Notes: generated by a model not told the origin, from the sequence alone. Positions 1 through 9,838 are shown, counted from the first letter of the stretch. The stretch is DNA of 64,000 nt from Pseudomonas asgharzadehiana (GCF_019139815.1 NZ_CP077079.1:5022001-5086000), one strand, 5' to 3'. Numbers and translations: made by a program.

Positions 1-471
1 AGATTTCTTCTTGGCTATATCAGCCAATTGTTTCTCTTCGGCTTTTTTCGCTTCGGCGGCTTTCTCGGCTTTCTTGGCTTCATCAGCCTTTTTCGCCTCG
101 TCGGCCTTCTTCGCTTCGTCAGCCTTTTTCGATTCCTCGGCTTTTTGAGCCGCCTCTTCTTTCTTTTGTTCCGCAGCAGCCTTCACCGCTTCCTGCTCGA
201 CCTTTTTCTGTTCCATCTGCTCGACTTCAGTCTGGCGCGCGGCCGACTTCTGGGCTTCACCCGCAATCTTCTGATTGGTCTGGGTGGTGGCCTGACTTTT
301 CGATTTCAGCTGATACAGGGTCGCCTGCACGATCGGCTTGGCTGGCGGCAGGTCCGGGGTCATGGCAAAGCTGACGAACAGCATGCCAAATACCAGGACG
401 TGCAGGGCAATTGCCCAGACGCTAGGCCAGAAGTAGCTTTCCGAGGCGGACGGCTCTCGCTGTTGCTGCAT
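1..471 (-). CDS. tolA: TolA, N-terminal part (cut by window edge)
   Basis: TolA links the inner-membrane TolQR motor to the outer-membrane Pal/TolB complex during cell division. The gene reads leftward and its C-terminal domain lies outside the window (157 codons visible). Residues about 12-36 form the single membrane anchor. From about residue 90 on, the chain becomes a Lys/Ala/Glu-rich helix with tandem KKADEA units, typical of TolA domain II; at DNA level this makes a low-complexity stretch at about 30-200. The ATG overlaps the tolR stop by one base (TGATG), implying translational coupling. Identity is secure from context and composition. Confidence 0.93.
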   Translation of the reverse strand, partial: MQQQREPSASESYFWPSVWAIALHVLVFGMLFVSFAMTPDLPPAKPIVQATLYQLKSKSQATTQTNQKIAGEAQKSAARQTEVEQMEQKKVEQEAVKAAAEQKKEEAAQKAEESKKADEAKKADEAKKADEAKKAEKAAEAKKAEEKQLADIAKKKS

Positions 472-932
472 CAGGGCGCCTCGGTAATCAAGCCAACGTT
501 ACCCACGCCGGCTTTCTGCAGCCCACCCATGGCACCCATGACGGAGCCGTAGTCGACCGACTTGTCGCCGCGAATGAACACCTGGGTGTGCTTGCCGCCT
601 TCGTTGCCGGAGCGAATGATCTTGGTCACCGCATCGGTCATCGCCGGCAGGGTCAAGGCCTTGTCCTGCTGCTTCTGGGTGTCGACTTCGCTGCCAAGGT
701 TCCAGTAATAGGTCTTGTCAGACTTGATCGAAATGGTCAGCACCTGGGTGTTGTTGTCCTGGGGCAAGGCTTCGCTGGAAACCTTGGGCAGGTCAACCTT
801 CACGCCCTGGTTGAGCATCGGCGCAGTCACCATGAAGATCACCAGCAGCACCAGCATCACGTCGATGTAAGGCACTACGTTCATCTCGGCGACCGGCTTG
901 CGCTTGGTTCGAGCTCGAGTGATTAAAGCCAT
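471..932 (-). CDS. tolR: TolR, Tol-Pal motor subunit
   Basis: TolR (153 aa) is the ExbD/MotB-like part of the proton-driven TolQR motor in the inner membrane. The single transmembrane helix spans about residues 20-42 and begins with PYIDVML; Asp24 is the expected proton-binding aspartate (Asp23 in E. coli). The rest is a periplasmic domain. It lies 14 bp after tolQ and overlaps tolA by one base, so tolQ-tolR-tolA is one operon. Length and start agree with the family. Confidence 0.97.
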   Translation of the reverse strand: MALITRARTKRKPVAEMNVVPYIDVMLVLLVIFMVTAPMLNQGVKVDLPKVSSEALPQDNNTQVLTISIKSDKTYYWNLGSEVDTQKQQDKALTLPAMTDAVTKIIRSGNEGGKHTQVFIRGDKSVDYGSVMGAMGGLQKAGVGNVGLITEAP

Positions 933-946
933 CGGGGAGTACCTGC

Positions 947-1642
947 TTATTCTTCGCTGGTGTGCACTTTACGGTGCAGGATCGCCTGGAATTCATCGGC
1001 GAAGGTGTAGTAACGGCCAATCAGGTTTTCGCCGCGCGCGGCAAAACGGTTGTAGGCAATAACGGCCGGGATAGCGGCGAACAGGCCGATCGCGGTGGCG
1101 ATCAGGGCTTCGGCGATACCCGGGGCCACGGTGGCCAGGGTGGCTTGCTGGGCCTGGGCCAGGCCGCGGAAGGAGTTCATGATGCCCCACACGGTACCGA
1201 ACAGGCCGATGTACGGGCTGACGGAACCGACGGTGGCAAGGAACGGCAAGCTTTGCTCAAGCTTCTCTTCTTCGCGGGAAATGGCGACGCGCATGGCACG
1301 GGCCACGCCTTCCATCACGGCTTCCGGGTCAACCCCAGGTTGCTGGCGCAGGCGGGAAAATTCCTTGAAGCCGGCACGAAAGATCTGCTCGACGCCCGAA
1401 TCGGGGTCCGGGTTGCTGCCGGCCTGGCGATACAGCTTGGACAGGTCGATACCCGACCAGAAGCGCTCTTCAAAGCTCTCCAGGGCGCGTCGACCGGCGC
1501 GCAGCAAGTTGCTGCGCTGAAAAATCATGACCCAAGAGGTAACCGATGCGGCTACCAGGGTCAGCATGACCAGTTGAACCACAACACTGGCATTGCTGAC
1601 CAGGCTCCACATGGAGGAATGGTCGACGACGGTAGGTTCCAC
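947..1642 (-). CDS. tolQ: TolQ, Tol-Pal motor subunit
   Basis: TolQ (231 aa) is the MotA/ExbB-family polytopic membrane subunit that forms the proton channel with TolR. Three hydrophobic segments are visible, near residues 18-40, 135-160 and 170-195; the last two carry the conserved sequence with PYIGLFGTVWGIM. It starts directly after ybgC (stop and start one base apart), in the usual Pseudomonas order ybgC-tolQ-tolR-tolA. Confidence 0.97.
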   Translation of the reverse strand: MEPTVVDHSSMWSLVSNASVVVQLVMLTLVAASVTSWVMIFQRSNLLRAGRRALESFEERFWSGIDLSKLYRQAGSNPDPDSGVEQIFRAGFKEFSRLRQQPGVDPEAVMEGVARAMRVAISREEEKLEQSLPFLATVGSVSPYIGLFGTVWGIMNSFRGLAQAQQATLATVAPGIAEALIATAIGLFAAIPAVIAYNRFAARGENLIGRYYTFADEFQAILHRKVHTSEE

Positions 1643-1643
1643 G

Positions 1644-2099
1644 CTAAATCTCCTGCTTTGATTGTTTACCCGCGCCGCTCACGGCGGCAAAGGCCGCACG
1701 TAGAGTTTCGGGAATGGCCCGAGGTTTCAAACTATTGGTGCGCACACAGGCCACCAGGAACTGCCCCTCGCAGAGCAGCGTTGCATCCGTTGCCCGCCTG
1801 ACCTGCTGCTTGAAACGCAGGCTGGCACGGTTCAATTCGATTACTTCAGCGCTGACCAGCAGTTCGTCGTCCAGTCGCGCCGGCGCGTGGTAACGCGCCT
1901 CGCTGGAGTGCACGACGAATAACAGGTCCTCCCCTGCCAGCTGGGATTGGGCAAAGCCCAGCTCCCGTAGCCGCTCGGTTCGAGCCCGCTCCATGAACTT
2001 GAGGTAATTGACGTAATACACGATGCCGCCGGCATCGGTGTCCTCGTAATAAACGCGACAGCGATGTGCGAACGACTGATCCCCGTTTTGCGCGCGCAT
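1644..2099 (-). CDS. ybgC: YbgC-type acyl-CoA thioesterase of the tol-pal cluster
   Basis: A 151-aa single-domain hot-dog thioesterase. The N-terminal [13 protein letters not shown] segment (residues about 17-29) is the family signature, with the catalytic aspartate in EDTD. YbgC hydrolyses acyl-CoA or acyl-ACP thioesters and is the usual first gene of tol-pal clusters, where it is thought to connect with phospholipid metabolism. The His that follows VVY in the E. coli protein is Tyr here, which I believe is usual in pseudomonads. The promoter for the tol operon is probably in the 139 bp between this gene and ruvB. Confidence 0.93.
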   Translation of the reverse strand: MRAQNGDQSFAHRCRVYYEDTDAGGIVYYVNYLKFMERARTERLRELGFAQSQLAGEDLLFVVHSSEARYHAPARLDDELLVSAEVIELNRASLRFKQQVRRATDATLLCEGQFLVACVRTNSLKPRAIPETLRAAFAAVSGAGKQSKQEI

Positions 2100-2238
2100 A
2101 CTCTAGTGCTTACTCCTGAGGTTGCCAATCCGGCTGAGCAACTGTTTTTGCATTCTCAAAGACATTTCCAACCACTGACTGACGACGCCAGACACTGGGA
2201 CAGCACAAACCTCGAATAAATCGGCCCGCATCGCCTTT

Positions 2239-3297
2239 TTAATCGTCCACTGCATCGAGAAACTCGTCTACCGCAGGCATCTCACCCAAACGTGACGGAA
2301 TGTTTAACCCGAAGTGCAGATAGGCATGGCGTGTGACGACGCGGCCCCTTGGGGTGCGCATGATATAGCCCTGCTGGATCAGGTACGGCTCCAGCACATC
2401 TTCGATGGTATGGCGCTCCTCACTGATTGCGGCCGCCAGGCTGTCCACACCCACCGGGCCACCGTCGAATTTCTCGATCATGGTCAAGAGCAGGCGCCGG
2501 TCCTGGTGGTCGAAACCATGCTCATCCACGTCCAGCAGGTTCAACGCCAGGTCGGCCACGGCCTTGGTGATATGCCCCTTGGCTCGCACTTCGGCAAAGT
2601 CGCGCACGCGGCGCAGCAGGCGGTTGGCAATTCGCGGCGTGCCACGGGCGCGACGGGCGATTTCAAACGCGCCTTCCGGGTCCAGCGGCAACCCGAGAAT
2701 GCTTGCCGAACGGCTGACGATGGTTGCCAGGTCGGCGGTGCTATAGAACTCTAGACGTTGAACAATGCCGAAACGGTCTCGCAACGGGTTGGTCAGCATA
2801 CCGGCACGCGTCGTTGCGCCCACCAGCGTGAACGGTGGCAGGTCGAGCTTGATCGAACGGGCCGCCGGGCCTTCGCCGATCATGATGTCGAGCTGGAAGT
2901 CTTCCATCGCGGGGTACAGCACTTCCTCGACAATCGGCGACAGGCGGTGAATCTCGTCGATAAACAACACATCGTGAGGTTCAAGGTTGGTCAGCAGCGC
3001 GGCCAGGTCGCCTGGACGCTCCAGCACCGGGCCGGAGGTGGATTTGATCGACACGCCCATTTCCTGGGCAATGATGTTGGCCAGGGTGGTTTTACCCAAG
3101 CCCGGCGGGCCGAAGATCAAGGTGTGGTCCAAGGACTCACTGCGCCCACGCGCGGCCTGGATAAACAGCTCCATCTGCTCGCGCACGGTGGGCTGGCCGA
3201 TGTAGTCGGCCAGGCTCAGCGGGCGAATGGCACGGTCCTGGACTTCTTCACGGTCGCGCGGGCCGGTGGCCGCGATCAGACGATCAGCTTCAATCAC
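2239..3297 (-). CDS. ruvB: RuvB, Holliday junction branch-migration ATPase
   Basis: A 352-aa AAA+ hexameric motor that pulls DNA through the RuvA-bound Holliday junction. Walker A GPPGLGKT is at about residues 63-70 and Walker B with LFIDEIHRL at about 114-122; the C-terminal winged-helix domain carries the GRVVT.HAY segment. It starts immediately after the ruvA stop codon, so ruvA and ruvB are cotranscribed. Length matches the family. Confidence 0.98.
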   Translation of the reverse strand: MIEADRLIAATGPRDREEVQDRAIRPLSLADYIGQPTVREQMELFIQAARGRSESLDHTLIFGPPGLGKTTLANIIAQEMGVSIKSTSGPVLERPGDLAALLTNLEPHDVLFIDEIHRLSPIVEEVLYPAMEDFQLDIMIGEGPAARSIKLDLPPFTLVGATTRAGMLTNPLRDRFGIVQRLEFYSTADLATIVSRSASILGLPLDPEGAFEIARRARGTPRIANRLLRRVRDFAEVRAKGHITKAVADLALNLLDVDEHGFDHQDRRLLLTMIEKFDGGPVGVDSLAAAISEERHTIEDVLEPYLIQQGYIMRTPRGRVVTRHAYLHFGLNIPSRLGEMPAVDEFLDAVDD

Positions 3298-3909
3298 TTA
3301 AATCATTCCCTTCAGGGCTCGGCGGATCATGTCTTCACTGCTCAGGTTCTTGTCTTTGATGGCCGACACGGCTTTGCTGGCTTCCTGCGGCTTGTAGCCC
3401 AGGGAGATCAAGGCACTGACCGCATCGCTTTCGGCGCTAGCGACCTGGCCCGCCGGCATGTCCGGCTGGTTCGGCACCAGGGCGAACATGCTCGGTACGA
3501 CTTCCCACGCTTTAAAGCGGTCCTTGAGCTCCACCAGCAGGCGCTCGGCGGTTTTCTTGCCCACGCCTGGCACCTTGGTCAGCGCCGAGGTGTCCTGGGC
3601 CGAAACCGCACGCACCAGTTCATCCACTTCCAGGCTCGACATCAAGGCCAGCGCCAATTTTGGCCCTACGCCATTGAGGCGAATCAGTTCACGGAAGAAG
3701 TCGCGGTCACGCTTGCCAATGAAACCATAGAGCAATTGCGCGTCTTCGCGCACCACCAGGTGAGTATGCAGCGTAATGGGTTCGCCGACCGAGGGCAGGC
3801 GGTACAGCGTAGTCATGGGCACTTCCAGCTCATACCCCAACCCATTGACATCCAGAATCAGGTGCGGCGGCTGTTTTTCAGCCAGAGTGCCGCGCAAGCG
3901 TCCAATCAC
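3298..3909 (-). CDS. ruvA: RuvA, Holliday junction binding protein
   Basis: A 203-aa protein that binds Holliday junctions as a tetramer and loads RuvB. It starts MIGRLRGTL and contains the double helix-hairpin-helix region ([13 protein letters not shown] and [18 protein letters not shown], about residues 79-130), followed by the C-terminal domain III that contacts RuvB. It sits 69 bp after ruvC on the same strand, in the order ruvC-ruvA-ruvB. Confidence 0.98.
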   Translation of the reverse strand: MIGRLRGTLAEKQPPHLILDVNGLGYELEVPMTTLYRLPSVGEPITLHTHLVVREDAQLLYGFIGKRDRDFFRELIRLNGVGPKLALALMSSLEVDELVRAVSAQDTSALTKVPGVGKKTAERLLVELKDRFKAWEVVPSMFALVPNQPDMPAGQVASAESDAVSALISLGYKPQEASKAVSAIKDKNLSSEDMIRRALKGMI

Positions 3910-3978
3910 GGTTCAGATCCTTAAAGCGTGGGGGTCAGATCAAAGGCCTGACCGCAAATATCGATTGCGCTGATGCTA

Positions 3979-4503
3979 TCAGAGACGCAGCCGCCCGCCA
4001 CGACTGCGTGCGGTGCCCAACCCATGAGGCAGCAGGCTGGAACGGGTATGCGCATGACAAATGGCGATGGCCAGGGCGTCGGAAGCGTCAATCTGCGGTT
4101 TTGAAGTGAGTTTTAGCATGTGCATGACCATCATCTGCACCTGTTCTTTATTGGCCGCGCCAGTGCCGACCACAGCCTGCTTGACCTGGGTCGCGGTGTA
4201 TTCGGCGATCTCCATGCCCTCCTCGGCGCCAGCCACGATAGCAGCACCGCGGGCCTGACCAAGCTTCAACGCAGAATCGGCGTTCTTGGCCATGAATACT
4301 TTTTCGATGCCCATGGTCACAGGGCCGTAGGTCTGGATCACTTCACGCACGCCGCGATAGACAATCTGCAAACGCTCGGCCAGTTCGCCCGAACCGGTGC
4401 GGATGCACCCCGAAGCAACGTAGACGCAGCCGCGCGGGGTCTGTTGCACCACGCCAAAACCGGTAATGCGCGAACCGGGGTCGATACCTAGGATTAAAGT
4501 CAT
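3979..4503 (-). CDS. ruvC: RuvC, Holliday junction resolvase
   Basis: A 174-aa endonuclease that nicks Holliday junctions symmetrically. The four metal-binding acidic residues are present: Asp8 (GIDPG), Glu67 (GIEKVF), Asp139 and Asp142 (IDASDALA). The open frame extends eight codons upstream to 4527, but ATG 4503 gives the family N-terminus [10 protein letters not shown] and is preferred. Upstream lies a REP doublet, then yebC. Confidence 0.97.
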   Translation of the reverse strand: MTLILGIDPGSRITGFGVVQQTPRGCVYVASGCIRTGSGELAERLQIVYRGVREVIQTYGPVTMGIEKVFMAKNADSALKLGQARGAAIVAGAEEGMEIAEYTATQVKQAVVGTGAANKEQVQMMVMHMLKLTSKPQIDASDALAIAICHAHTRSSLLPHGLGTARSRGGRLRL

Positions 4504-4552
4504 AACGCCTGCGGTTAGGGTAAACACATTTCTTGATACTCAGAGAATCCAA

Positions 4553-4640
4553 TGTGGGAGGGGCTTGCCCCCGATGGCGGTGGGTCAGTCACAAATGTGC
4601 TTACTGACACTCCCTCATCGAGGGCAAGCCCCCTCCCACA
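4553..4640. repeat. REPIN-type inverted REP doublet
   Basis: Two copies of a TGTGGGAGGGGCTTGCC-type REP face each other across about 35 bp, with the second copy reading as its reverse complement and ending CCCCTCCCACA. The structure fits the REP doublets forming hairpins (REPINs) abundant in P. fluorescens-group genomes and moved in trans by RAYT transposases. It lies between ruvC and yebC, which are on the same strand. A partial third copy follows at about 4641-4653. Confidence 0.85.
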
Positions 4641-4674
4641 CAAGCCCCTCCCAGATTCGGAGCTACAGCGCTTT

Positions 4675-5421
4675 TCAGCCCAGTTGCTCCGCTACCGATT
4701 CCGGGATGTCGGCATTCGAGTAAACGTTCTGCACATCATCCAGGTCTTCGAGCATATCCAGCATCTTCAGCACTTTCTGCGCGCCGTCCAGGTCCAGTTC
4801 GGCACTGGTGGTCGGCAACATCACGATTTCCGCGTCGGTGCCCTTGAAGCCGGCAGCCTCCAACGCGTTACGCACGGCGTAGAAGCTGGCAAACGAGGTA
4901 AACACATCGATGGAGCCGTCTTCGTTGGTCACCACGTCGTCGGCATCGGCCTCCATCGCAGCTTCCATCAGCGCGTCTTCATCGGTGCCCGGCGCGAAGG
5001 ATATCTGCCCTTTACGCTCGAACAGGTAGGCCACCGAGCCATCGGTACCCAAGTTGCCGCCGCATTTGCTGAATGCATGGCGCACGGCGGCGGCGGTGCG
5101 GTTGCGGTTATCGGTCATGCACTCGACCATCACCGCCACGCCGCCCGGACCATAACCTTCGTAGGTCAGCTCGACCATGTCGTCGGTGTCGGCCGCACCG
5201 GCGCCACGAGCCACGGCGCGGTCGATGATGTCGCGGCTCATGTTAGCGCCCAGGGCCTTGTCCAGTGCCAGGCGCAGACGCGGGTTGGAACCTGGGTCAC
5301 CACCGCCCTGGCGAGCGGCGACGGTCAGCTCACGGATCCACTTGGTAAAAATCTTGCCTTTCTTGGCATCCTGACGCTCTTTGCGGTGCTTGATGTTCGC
5401 CCACTTGGAATGGCCAGCCAT
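4675..5421 (-). CDS. YebC/PmpR family regulator
   Basis: A 248-aa YebC/TACO1-family protein; the N-terminus [23 protein letters not shown] is diagnostic. In P. aeruginosa the homologue PmpR is reported as a negative regulator of PQS quorum sensing; other YebC members help ribosomes translate polyproline stretches. Which role applies here cannot be told from sequence. It lies between aspS and ruvC in the same order as in P. aeruginosa. Confidence 0.95.
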   Translation of the reverse strand: MAGHSKWANIKHRKERQDAKKGKIFTKWIRELTVAARQGGGDPGSNPRLRLALDKALGANMSRDIIDRAVARGAGAADTDDMVELTYEGYGPGGVAVMVECMTDNRNRTAAAVRHAFSKCGGNLGTDGSVAYLFERKGQISFAPGTDEDALMEAAMEADADDVVTNEDGSIDVFTSFASFYAVRNALEAAGFKGTDAEIVMLPTTSAELDLDGAQKVLKMLDMLEDLDDVQNVYSNADIPESVAEQLG

Positions 5422-5492
5422 AACACAACTCCGAATTCTCTAGAAACCTTATCAATCCCGCCCCAGGCGAGATTTCCCTCTTTTAAACGCAA

Positions 5493-5514
5493 AGGCGCAT
5501 CCGAAGATGCGCCT
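5493..5514 (-). terminator. Hairpin between aspS and yebC
   Basis: An 8-bp perfect stem (GGCGCATC / GATGCGCC) with, on the minus strand, a UUCG tetraloop closed by C-G, followed by TTTGCGTTT. It sits 43 bp after the aspS stop and before yebC, so it may terminate or attenuate the aspS transcript. The plus strand also has a T5 run after it (5514-5518). Confidence 0.6.
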
Positions 5515-5556
5515 TTTTGACTGCCTACAACCCTATCGCGCTTTCACGCAGCAGCC

Positions 5557-7332
5557 TTACTCAGCCTTCGGCGTCTCGCGCAGGCGGATGTGCAGCTCGC
5601 GCAGTGCCTTGGCATCCACCACACCCGGAGCCTGGGTCATGACGTCCGCGGCGCTCTGGGTTTTCGGGAAGGCGATCACTTCACGGATCGACTGGGCGCC
5701 AGTCATCAGCATGACCAGACGGTCCAGGCCGAACGCCAGGCCACCGTGCGGCGGCGCGCCGTATTTCAGGGCGTCGAGCAGGAAGCCGAATTTCTCTTCC
5801 TGTTCCGCTTCGTTGATGCCCAACAGGCGGAAGACCGCTTGCTGCATCTCTTTGCGGTGGATACGGATCGAACCGCCACCCAGCTCGGTGCCGTTGAGCA
5901 CCATGTCGTAGGCGCGGGACAACGCGCCTGCCGGGTTGGCTTCCAACTCGGCCGGGGAGCACTTCGGCGCGGTGAACGGGTGGTGCAAGGCGCTGAAGCT
6001 GCCGTCGTCGTTCTCTTCGAACATCGGGAAGTCAACGACCCACATCGGCGCCCATTCGCAGGTCAGCAGGTTCAGGTCGTGACCCAGCTTGATACGCAGC
6101 GCGCCCAGGGCTTCGCTGACGATCTTGGCCTTGTCGGCGCCGAAGAACACGATGTCACCGTCGACCGCACCCACGCGATCGAGGATCGCGTTCAGGTTGT
6201 CCAGCGGGATGTTTTTCACGATCGGCGATTGCAGGCCGTCAACGCCGTTGGCGCGCTCATTGACCTTGATGTACGCCAGGCCCTTGGCACCGTAGATGCC
6301 GACGAACTTGGTGTAGTCGTCGATCTGCTTGCGCGGCATGCTCGCGCCGCCTGGCACACGCAGGGCGGCGATGCGGCATTTCGGGTCGTTGGCCGGGCCG
6401 CTGAACACCTTGAAGTCGACGTCCTTTAGCTGGTCGGCAACGTCCACCAGTTCCAGCGGGTTACGCAGGTCTGGCTTGTCGGAACCGTAGCGGCGCATGG
6501 CCTCTTCGAAGGTCATGTGCGGGAATTCGCCGAACTCCAGGTCCAGCACTTCCTTGAACAGGTTGCGGATCATTTGCTCGGTCAGGCCCATGATCTCTTT
6601 TTCATCGAGGAAGCTGGTCTCGATGTCGATCTGGGTGAATTCCGGCTGGCGGTCAGCGCGCAGGTCTTCGTCACGGAAGCACTTGGCGATCTGGTAGTAA
6701 CGGTCGAAGCCGGCCACCATCAGCAATTGCTTGAACAACTGCGGCGATTGCGGCAGCGCGAAGAACGAACCGGCGTGGGTACGGCTCGGTACCAGGTAGT
6801 CACGCGCGCCTTCCGGGGTGGCCCGGGTGAGGATCGGCGTTTCGACGTCGAGGAAGCCGTTTTCATCCAGGAAGCGGCGGATGCTGGTGGTCATGCGCGA
6901 ACGCAGGCGCAGCTTCTCGGCCATTTCCGGACGACGCAGGTCCAGGAAGCGGTACCGCAGGCGGGTTTCTTCGCCTACGTCGGAGTATTCGTTGAGCGGG
7001 AACGGCGGCGTTTCCGACTCGTTCAACACTTCCAGCTCGTAGCCCAGCACTTCGATGCCACCGGACGCCATGTTCTTGTTCACGGCACCGGCAGGACGCA
7101 GGCGGACCTTACCGGTGATCTTCACAACGTACTCGCTGCGCACACGGTCGGCGGCGGCGAAGCTCTCGGCGCGGTCCGGGTCGAACACTACCTGGGCCAG
7201 ACCATCACGATCACGGATATCGAGGAAGATCACCCCGCCGTGGTCGCGGCGACGGTGAACCCATCCGCAAAGGGTGATTTCCTGACCTTCCAGGGTCTCG
7301 TTCAGTTGGCCGCAATAGTGGCTGCGCATCAT
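5557..7332 (-). CDS. aspS: Aspartyl-tRNA synthetase
   Basis: A 591-aa class IIb aminoacyl-tRNA synthetase. It has the N-terminal OB-fold anticodon domain ([17 protein letters not shown], about residues 22-38), class II motif 2 ([18 protein letters not shown], about 213-230), the bacterial GAD insertion, and motif 3 ([14 protein letters not shown], about 529-542). Many pseudomonad enzymes are non-discriminating (charge tRNA-Asn too), which cannot be decided here. The N-terminus begins MMRSHYC; either Met could be used. Confidence 0.97.
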   Translation of the reverse strand: MMRSHYCGQLNETLEGQEITLCGWVHRRRDHGGVIFLDIRDRDGLAQVVFDPDRAESFAAADRVRSEYVVKITGKVRLRPAGAVNKNMASGGIEVLGYELEVLNESETPPFPLNEYSDVGEETRLRYRFLDLRRPEMAEKLRLRSRMTTSIRRFLDENGFLDVETPILTRATPEGARDYLVPSRTHAGSFFALPQSPQLFKQLLMVAGFDRYYQIAKCFRDEDLRADRQPEFTQIDIETSFLDEKEIMGLTEQMIRNLFKEVLDLEFGEFPHMTFEEAMRRYGSDKPDLRNPLELVDVADQLKDVDFKVFSGPANDPKCRIAALRVPGGASMPRKQIDDYTKFVGIYGAKGLAYIKVNERANGVDGLQSPIVKNIPLDNLNAILDRVGAVDGDIVFFGADKAKIVSEALGALRIKLGHDLNLLTCEWAPMWVVDFPMFEENDDGSFSALHHPFTAPKCSPAELEANPAGALSRAYDMVLNGTELGGGSIRIHRKEMQQAVFRLLGINEAEQEEKFGFLLDALKYGAPPHGGLAFGLDRLVMLMTGAQSIREVIAFPKTQSAADVMTQAPGVVDAKALRELHIRLRETPKAE

Positions 7333-7440
7333 GGTCGTGGTTTCACTTCTCGTAATTCGAAATTCGGTGGCAGGCCTGCCTCGTCACCGTACATTAAAGC
7401 AGGGGACGGATAATGCAGGAGCCTGCGCGTAGAGTTCAAC

Positions 7441-7662
7441 TCAGTCTGCTTTGTCGCCGCCCGCCAGATTCTTCTTCGAGCCGGTCTTGAAATCGGTCTC
7501 GTACCAGCCGCTGCCGCTCAAGCGGAAGCCCGGCATGGACAACATCTTCTTGAGCTCCGGAGCCTGGCAGGCTGGGCAATCGACCAGCGGCGCTGCGCTG
7601 ATCTTCTGAATGGCTTCCAACTGATGACCACAGGAAGCACATTGATAGTCGTACATGGGCAT
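7441..7662 (-). CDS. FmdB-family zinc-ribbon protein
   Basis: A 73-aa protein with the FmdB/CxxC_CxxC_SSSS pattern: MPMYDYQCASCGH then a second CPAC pair at about residues 31-34, together likely binding one zinc. The tail has a GSGWYETDFK segment typical of the family. Function is unknown (regulatory protein FmdB is only a namesake). It lies 108 bp upstream of aspS on the same strand. Confidence 0.88.
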   Translation of the reverse strand: MPMYDYQCASCGHQLEAIQKISAAPLVDCPACQAPELKKMLSMPGFRLSGSGWYETDFKTGSKKNLAGGDKAD

Positions 7663-7828
7663 GGAGATGTCTCGGCGATCAGAACGTTACTGCGCCACGC
7701 CTGCCCTAAGGGTCGGCGGCATGCGCAGCAAAGCGCGGGATTATATCTGGTAAATCGAGGCAGCGCAGCCGGCTTTCTACCCGAAGCCTCGCCCGCCTGG
7801 GCGGCGGGCCGGCTGCGGGGTCACGGGT

Positions 7829-8143
7829 TTACTCAGGGTTCGGCGAGGTGGCGCAGCTTTTTAGCAAGTGAACGACGCACACCACCCTCACGAGCCCACT
7901 GAAATTTTTCACACCGCCGTAACGCAAATGCACTTCCCGGTCGACGTAAGACAACAATGCACTGACAGAACAGGCATTGATCCGGGCTATTTCCGTAAGG
8001 ATGTTCCAATAGACCTGCTCAAGCCGCAGGCACGTTGAAAACCCATTGAGCCTGACCGATCGGGACAAGGGCCTGGCCAGCGCCATGTCGAACCCTTTAG
8101 CAAACGGGTCGACTTTTATCTTATGAAAACCACAGGTTTCCAT
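7829..8143 (-). CDS. Ribbon-helix-helix domain protein (RHH_4 type)
   Basis: A 104-aa protein. The SRSVRLNGFSTCLRLEQVYW stretch and the following INACSVSALLSYVDRE helix match the RHH_4 (PF13467) fold, a small DNA-binding or regulatory domain. The open frame reaches back to 8386, but the upstream part has a random composition and crosses the hairpin after the dps-like gene. I prefer the ATG at 8143 (GGAG just upstream); ATG 8170 or 8086 are alternatives. Target genes are unknown. Confidence 0.7.
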   Translation of the reverse strand: METCGFHKIKVDPFAKGFDMALARPLSRSVRLNGFSTCLRLEQVYWNILTEIARINACSVSALLSYVDREVHLRYGGVKNFSGLVRVVCVVHLLKSCATSPNPE

Positions 8144-8316
8144 CACTCCATTACCCACCGCGCGTGACATACACCTGACACTCCATTGCCAAACAGTAAC
8201 CCAGGGGTTATTCCCATTGGGCGATGGCTCTATGGAACAGCAGGGAGACCGGTGGCAGCCAGAAGACGCGGAGTCGATAGTTGTAGGACAACGCCAGGAA
8301 GTGCGCAGAAACAAGC

Positions 8317-8341
8317 GAGTGGCGCCAGGACGGCGCCACTC
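8317..8341 (-). terminator. Hairpin downstream of the dps-like gene
   Basis: A perfect 10-bp stem (GAGTGGCGCC / GGCGCCACTC) with a 5-nt loop, 12 bp beyond the stop of the Dps-like gene. The following minus-strand bases are only moderately T-rich, so it may be a terminator or a 3'-end stabiliser. Confidence 0.5.
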
Positions 8342-8352
8342 CGATGCGTGAA

Positions 8353-8826
8353 TTATTGATTTTCGAGCAGGGAACGCAGCATCCACGCGGTTTTCTCATG
8401 GACCTGCATGCGCTGGGTCAGCAGGTCCGCCGTCGGCTCATCGCTGACTTTATCGAGCAATGGGAAGATGCCACGCGCCGTGCGGGTGACCGCCTCCTGG
8501 CCGGCCACCAGCTGCTTGATCATCTCTTCGGCGCTGGGTACGCCTTCCTCTTCCTTGATAGAAGAAAGCCGGGCGTAGATCGAATAGGCGCCCGGTGCCG
8601 GGAACCCAAGGGCGCGGATACGCTCGGCAATGGAGTCCACCGCCAGCGCCAGCTCGTTGTACTGCTCTTCGAACATCAAGTGCAACGTACGAAACATGGG
8701 GCCTGTGACGTTCCAATGGAAGTTGTGGGTCTTCAGATACAGTACATAGGTATCGGAAAGCAGCCGCGAAAGCCCGTCGACGATGGATTTGCGATCTTCT
8801 TCACTGATGCCGATATCGATTGCCAT
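8353..8826 (-). CDS. Dps/bacterioferritin-like iron-storage or DNA-protection protein
   Basis: A 157-aa ferritin-like four-helix protein of the Dps family. The ferroxidase signature at the dimer interface is visible: [20 protein letters not shown] followed by [13 protein letters not shown]. Dps proteins oxidise Fe(II) with peroxide, store iron and may coat DNA. The open frame extends to 9102, but the ATG at 8826, preceded by AAGGGG at good spacing, gives the family N-terminus [12 protein letters not shown]. The syntenic P. aeruginosa gene (PA0962, from memory) is called a DNA-binding stress protein. Confidence 0.9.
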   Translation of the reverse strand: MAIDIGISEEDRKSIVDGLSRLLSDTYVLYLKTHNFHWNVTGPMFRTLHLMFEEQYNELALAVDSIAERIRALGFPAPGAYSIYARLSSIKEEEGVPSAEEMIKQLVAGQEAVTRTARGIFPLLDKVSDEPTADLLTQRMQVHEKTAWMLRSLLENQ

Positions 8827-9177
8827 GTTTATCCCCTTCAATTGAGCAACATTCATTGACCAGGTGCCGCACCACTCTAGCAAGAGTGCCGGCGATACGC
8901 AGCCGGATACACCCAGGCGACGTGCGGCAAATCGCGCGCACCTGTCTAGGACAAGTGTTTGCCCTGCAAATGCCCAAAGCCTCACGCGCCCCGTAAATGC
9001 TTGATTTGAGTAGGCACGGCCTTTGCTGTTAAATAGGCAGCGTGTCGCCGCCGTTAATGACCACGGCAAGCGGCATAGGCTGATACCCGTGCACGTGCCC
9101 AACGCCTCCCATTGTTCAGAAGCGAACCGTGCCAGTCAGCTCTTCCTGGTGATCCGTCTTAACGTGAGTTAATCAAA
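8827..9177. other. Divergent intergenic region, dps-like / cold-shock gene
   Basis: A 351-bp stretch carrying the divergent promoters and leader sequences of the dps-like gene (leftward) and the membrane cold-shock gene (rightward). The left open frame continues through part of it, but without a ribosome site or family similarity. I could not identify a convincing operator. Confidence 0.5.
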
Positions 9178-9780
9178 ATGTTGAAAATCGTCCACCTGCT
9201 AACGGGCGTTGCAGCGTTGCTGCTGTCCTTTATCCCGAGCCTGCAGCCTGAAAGCCTGCCCTACCTGCAACAACATGATGCTTTGTATCTGGCCTTGTTC
9301 GGCCTTCTTAACCTGACCCTCGCCCCGGTAATCCCTTACTGGAACAAAGGCACCCGTCATCAACTGCAAAACCTGGTCAGCGCGCTGCTGGTACTGACCG
9401 TTGTCGTACAAACCCTCACCCTCCTGGCACCCATGCCTGAAGTCGGTGGTCATCCGGCCATCCTGCTCAGCCTGGTGATTGCTGTGGTCGCCATCGTTCT
9501 TCACCTGGCCATCAGCTTCTACCGTTCGTCGCCGGCGGCCGCGTCGCAGAACTACGATATGACCAACCGGGATACCGGTACCGTCAAGTGGTTCAATACG
9601 TCCAAAGGCTTCGGCTTTATTTCCCGTGATTCGGGCGACGATATCTTCGTCCACTTCCGGGCCATTCGCGGTGAAGGCCATCGCGTCCTGGTGGAAGGCC
9701 AGCGCGTGGAATTCTCCGTGATGAATCGCGACAAGGGCCTGCAAGCCGAAGACGTGATCGCGGCATTGCCGCGTCGCTGA
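9178..9780 (+). CDS. Membrane-anchored cold-shock domain protein
   Basis: A 200-aa two-part protein. Residues 1-115 hold four hydrophobic segments (about 3-21, 36-54, 63-84, 92-114). Residues 133-197 are a cold-shock domain with intact RNA-binding motifs KGFGFI (RNP1) and DIFVHF (RNP2). Canonical Csp proteins are about 70 aa and soluble, so this one would tether a single-stranded nucleic-acid binder to the inner membrane. The ribosome site is weak. An internal ATG at residue 128 could in principle give a soluble cold-shock protein, but no clear ribosome site precedes it. It corresponds to PA0961 by position. Confidence 0.88.
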   Translation: MLKIVHLLTGVAALLLSFIPSLQPESLPYLQQHDALYLALFGLLNLTLAPVIPYWNKGTRHQLQNLVSALLVLTVVVQTLTLLAPMPEVGGHPAILLSLVIAVVAIVLHLAISFYRSSPAAASQNYDMTNRDTGTVKWFNTSKGFGFISRDSGDDIFVHFRAIRGEGHRVLVEGQRVEFSVMNRDKGLQAEDVIAALPRR

Positions 9781-9801
9781 TACCGCTTTAGCAGCCGTAA
9801 A

Positions 9802-9838
9802 AAAACCGCGATCCGGCGCTGCCGGGTCGCGGTTTTTT
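9802..9838. terminator. Bidirectional terminator, cold-shock gene / slyX
   Basis: A GC-rich stem (CCGCGATCCGGC with GCCGGGTCGCGG, one G-T wobble, 3-nt loop) flanked by A6 on the left and T6 on the right. It lies between convergent genes and fits an intrinsic terminator for both. Confidence 0.85.

Noticed and set aside
30..200. Tandem GCTTCGTCGGCC-like repeats resembling a minisatellite or CRISPR-like array
   Set aside because: They encode the KKADEA helix repeats of TolA domain II, so they are explained by protein sequence.
2758..3924. A 388-codon plus-strand frame across ruvB and ruvA
   Set aside because: Spans two well-identified genes on the other strand with no recognisable domain.
8827..9102. 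N-terminal extension of the Dps-like protein to 9102
   Set aside because: The added 92 residues lack family similarity, and ATG 8826 has a strong ribosome site.
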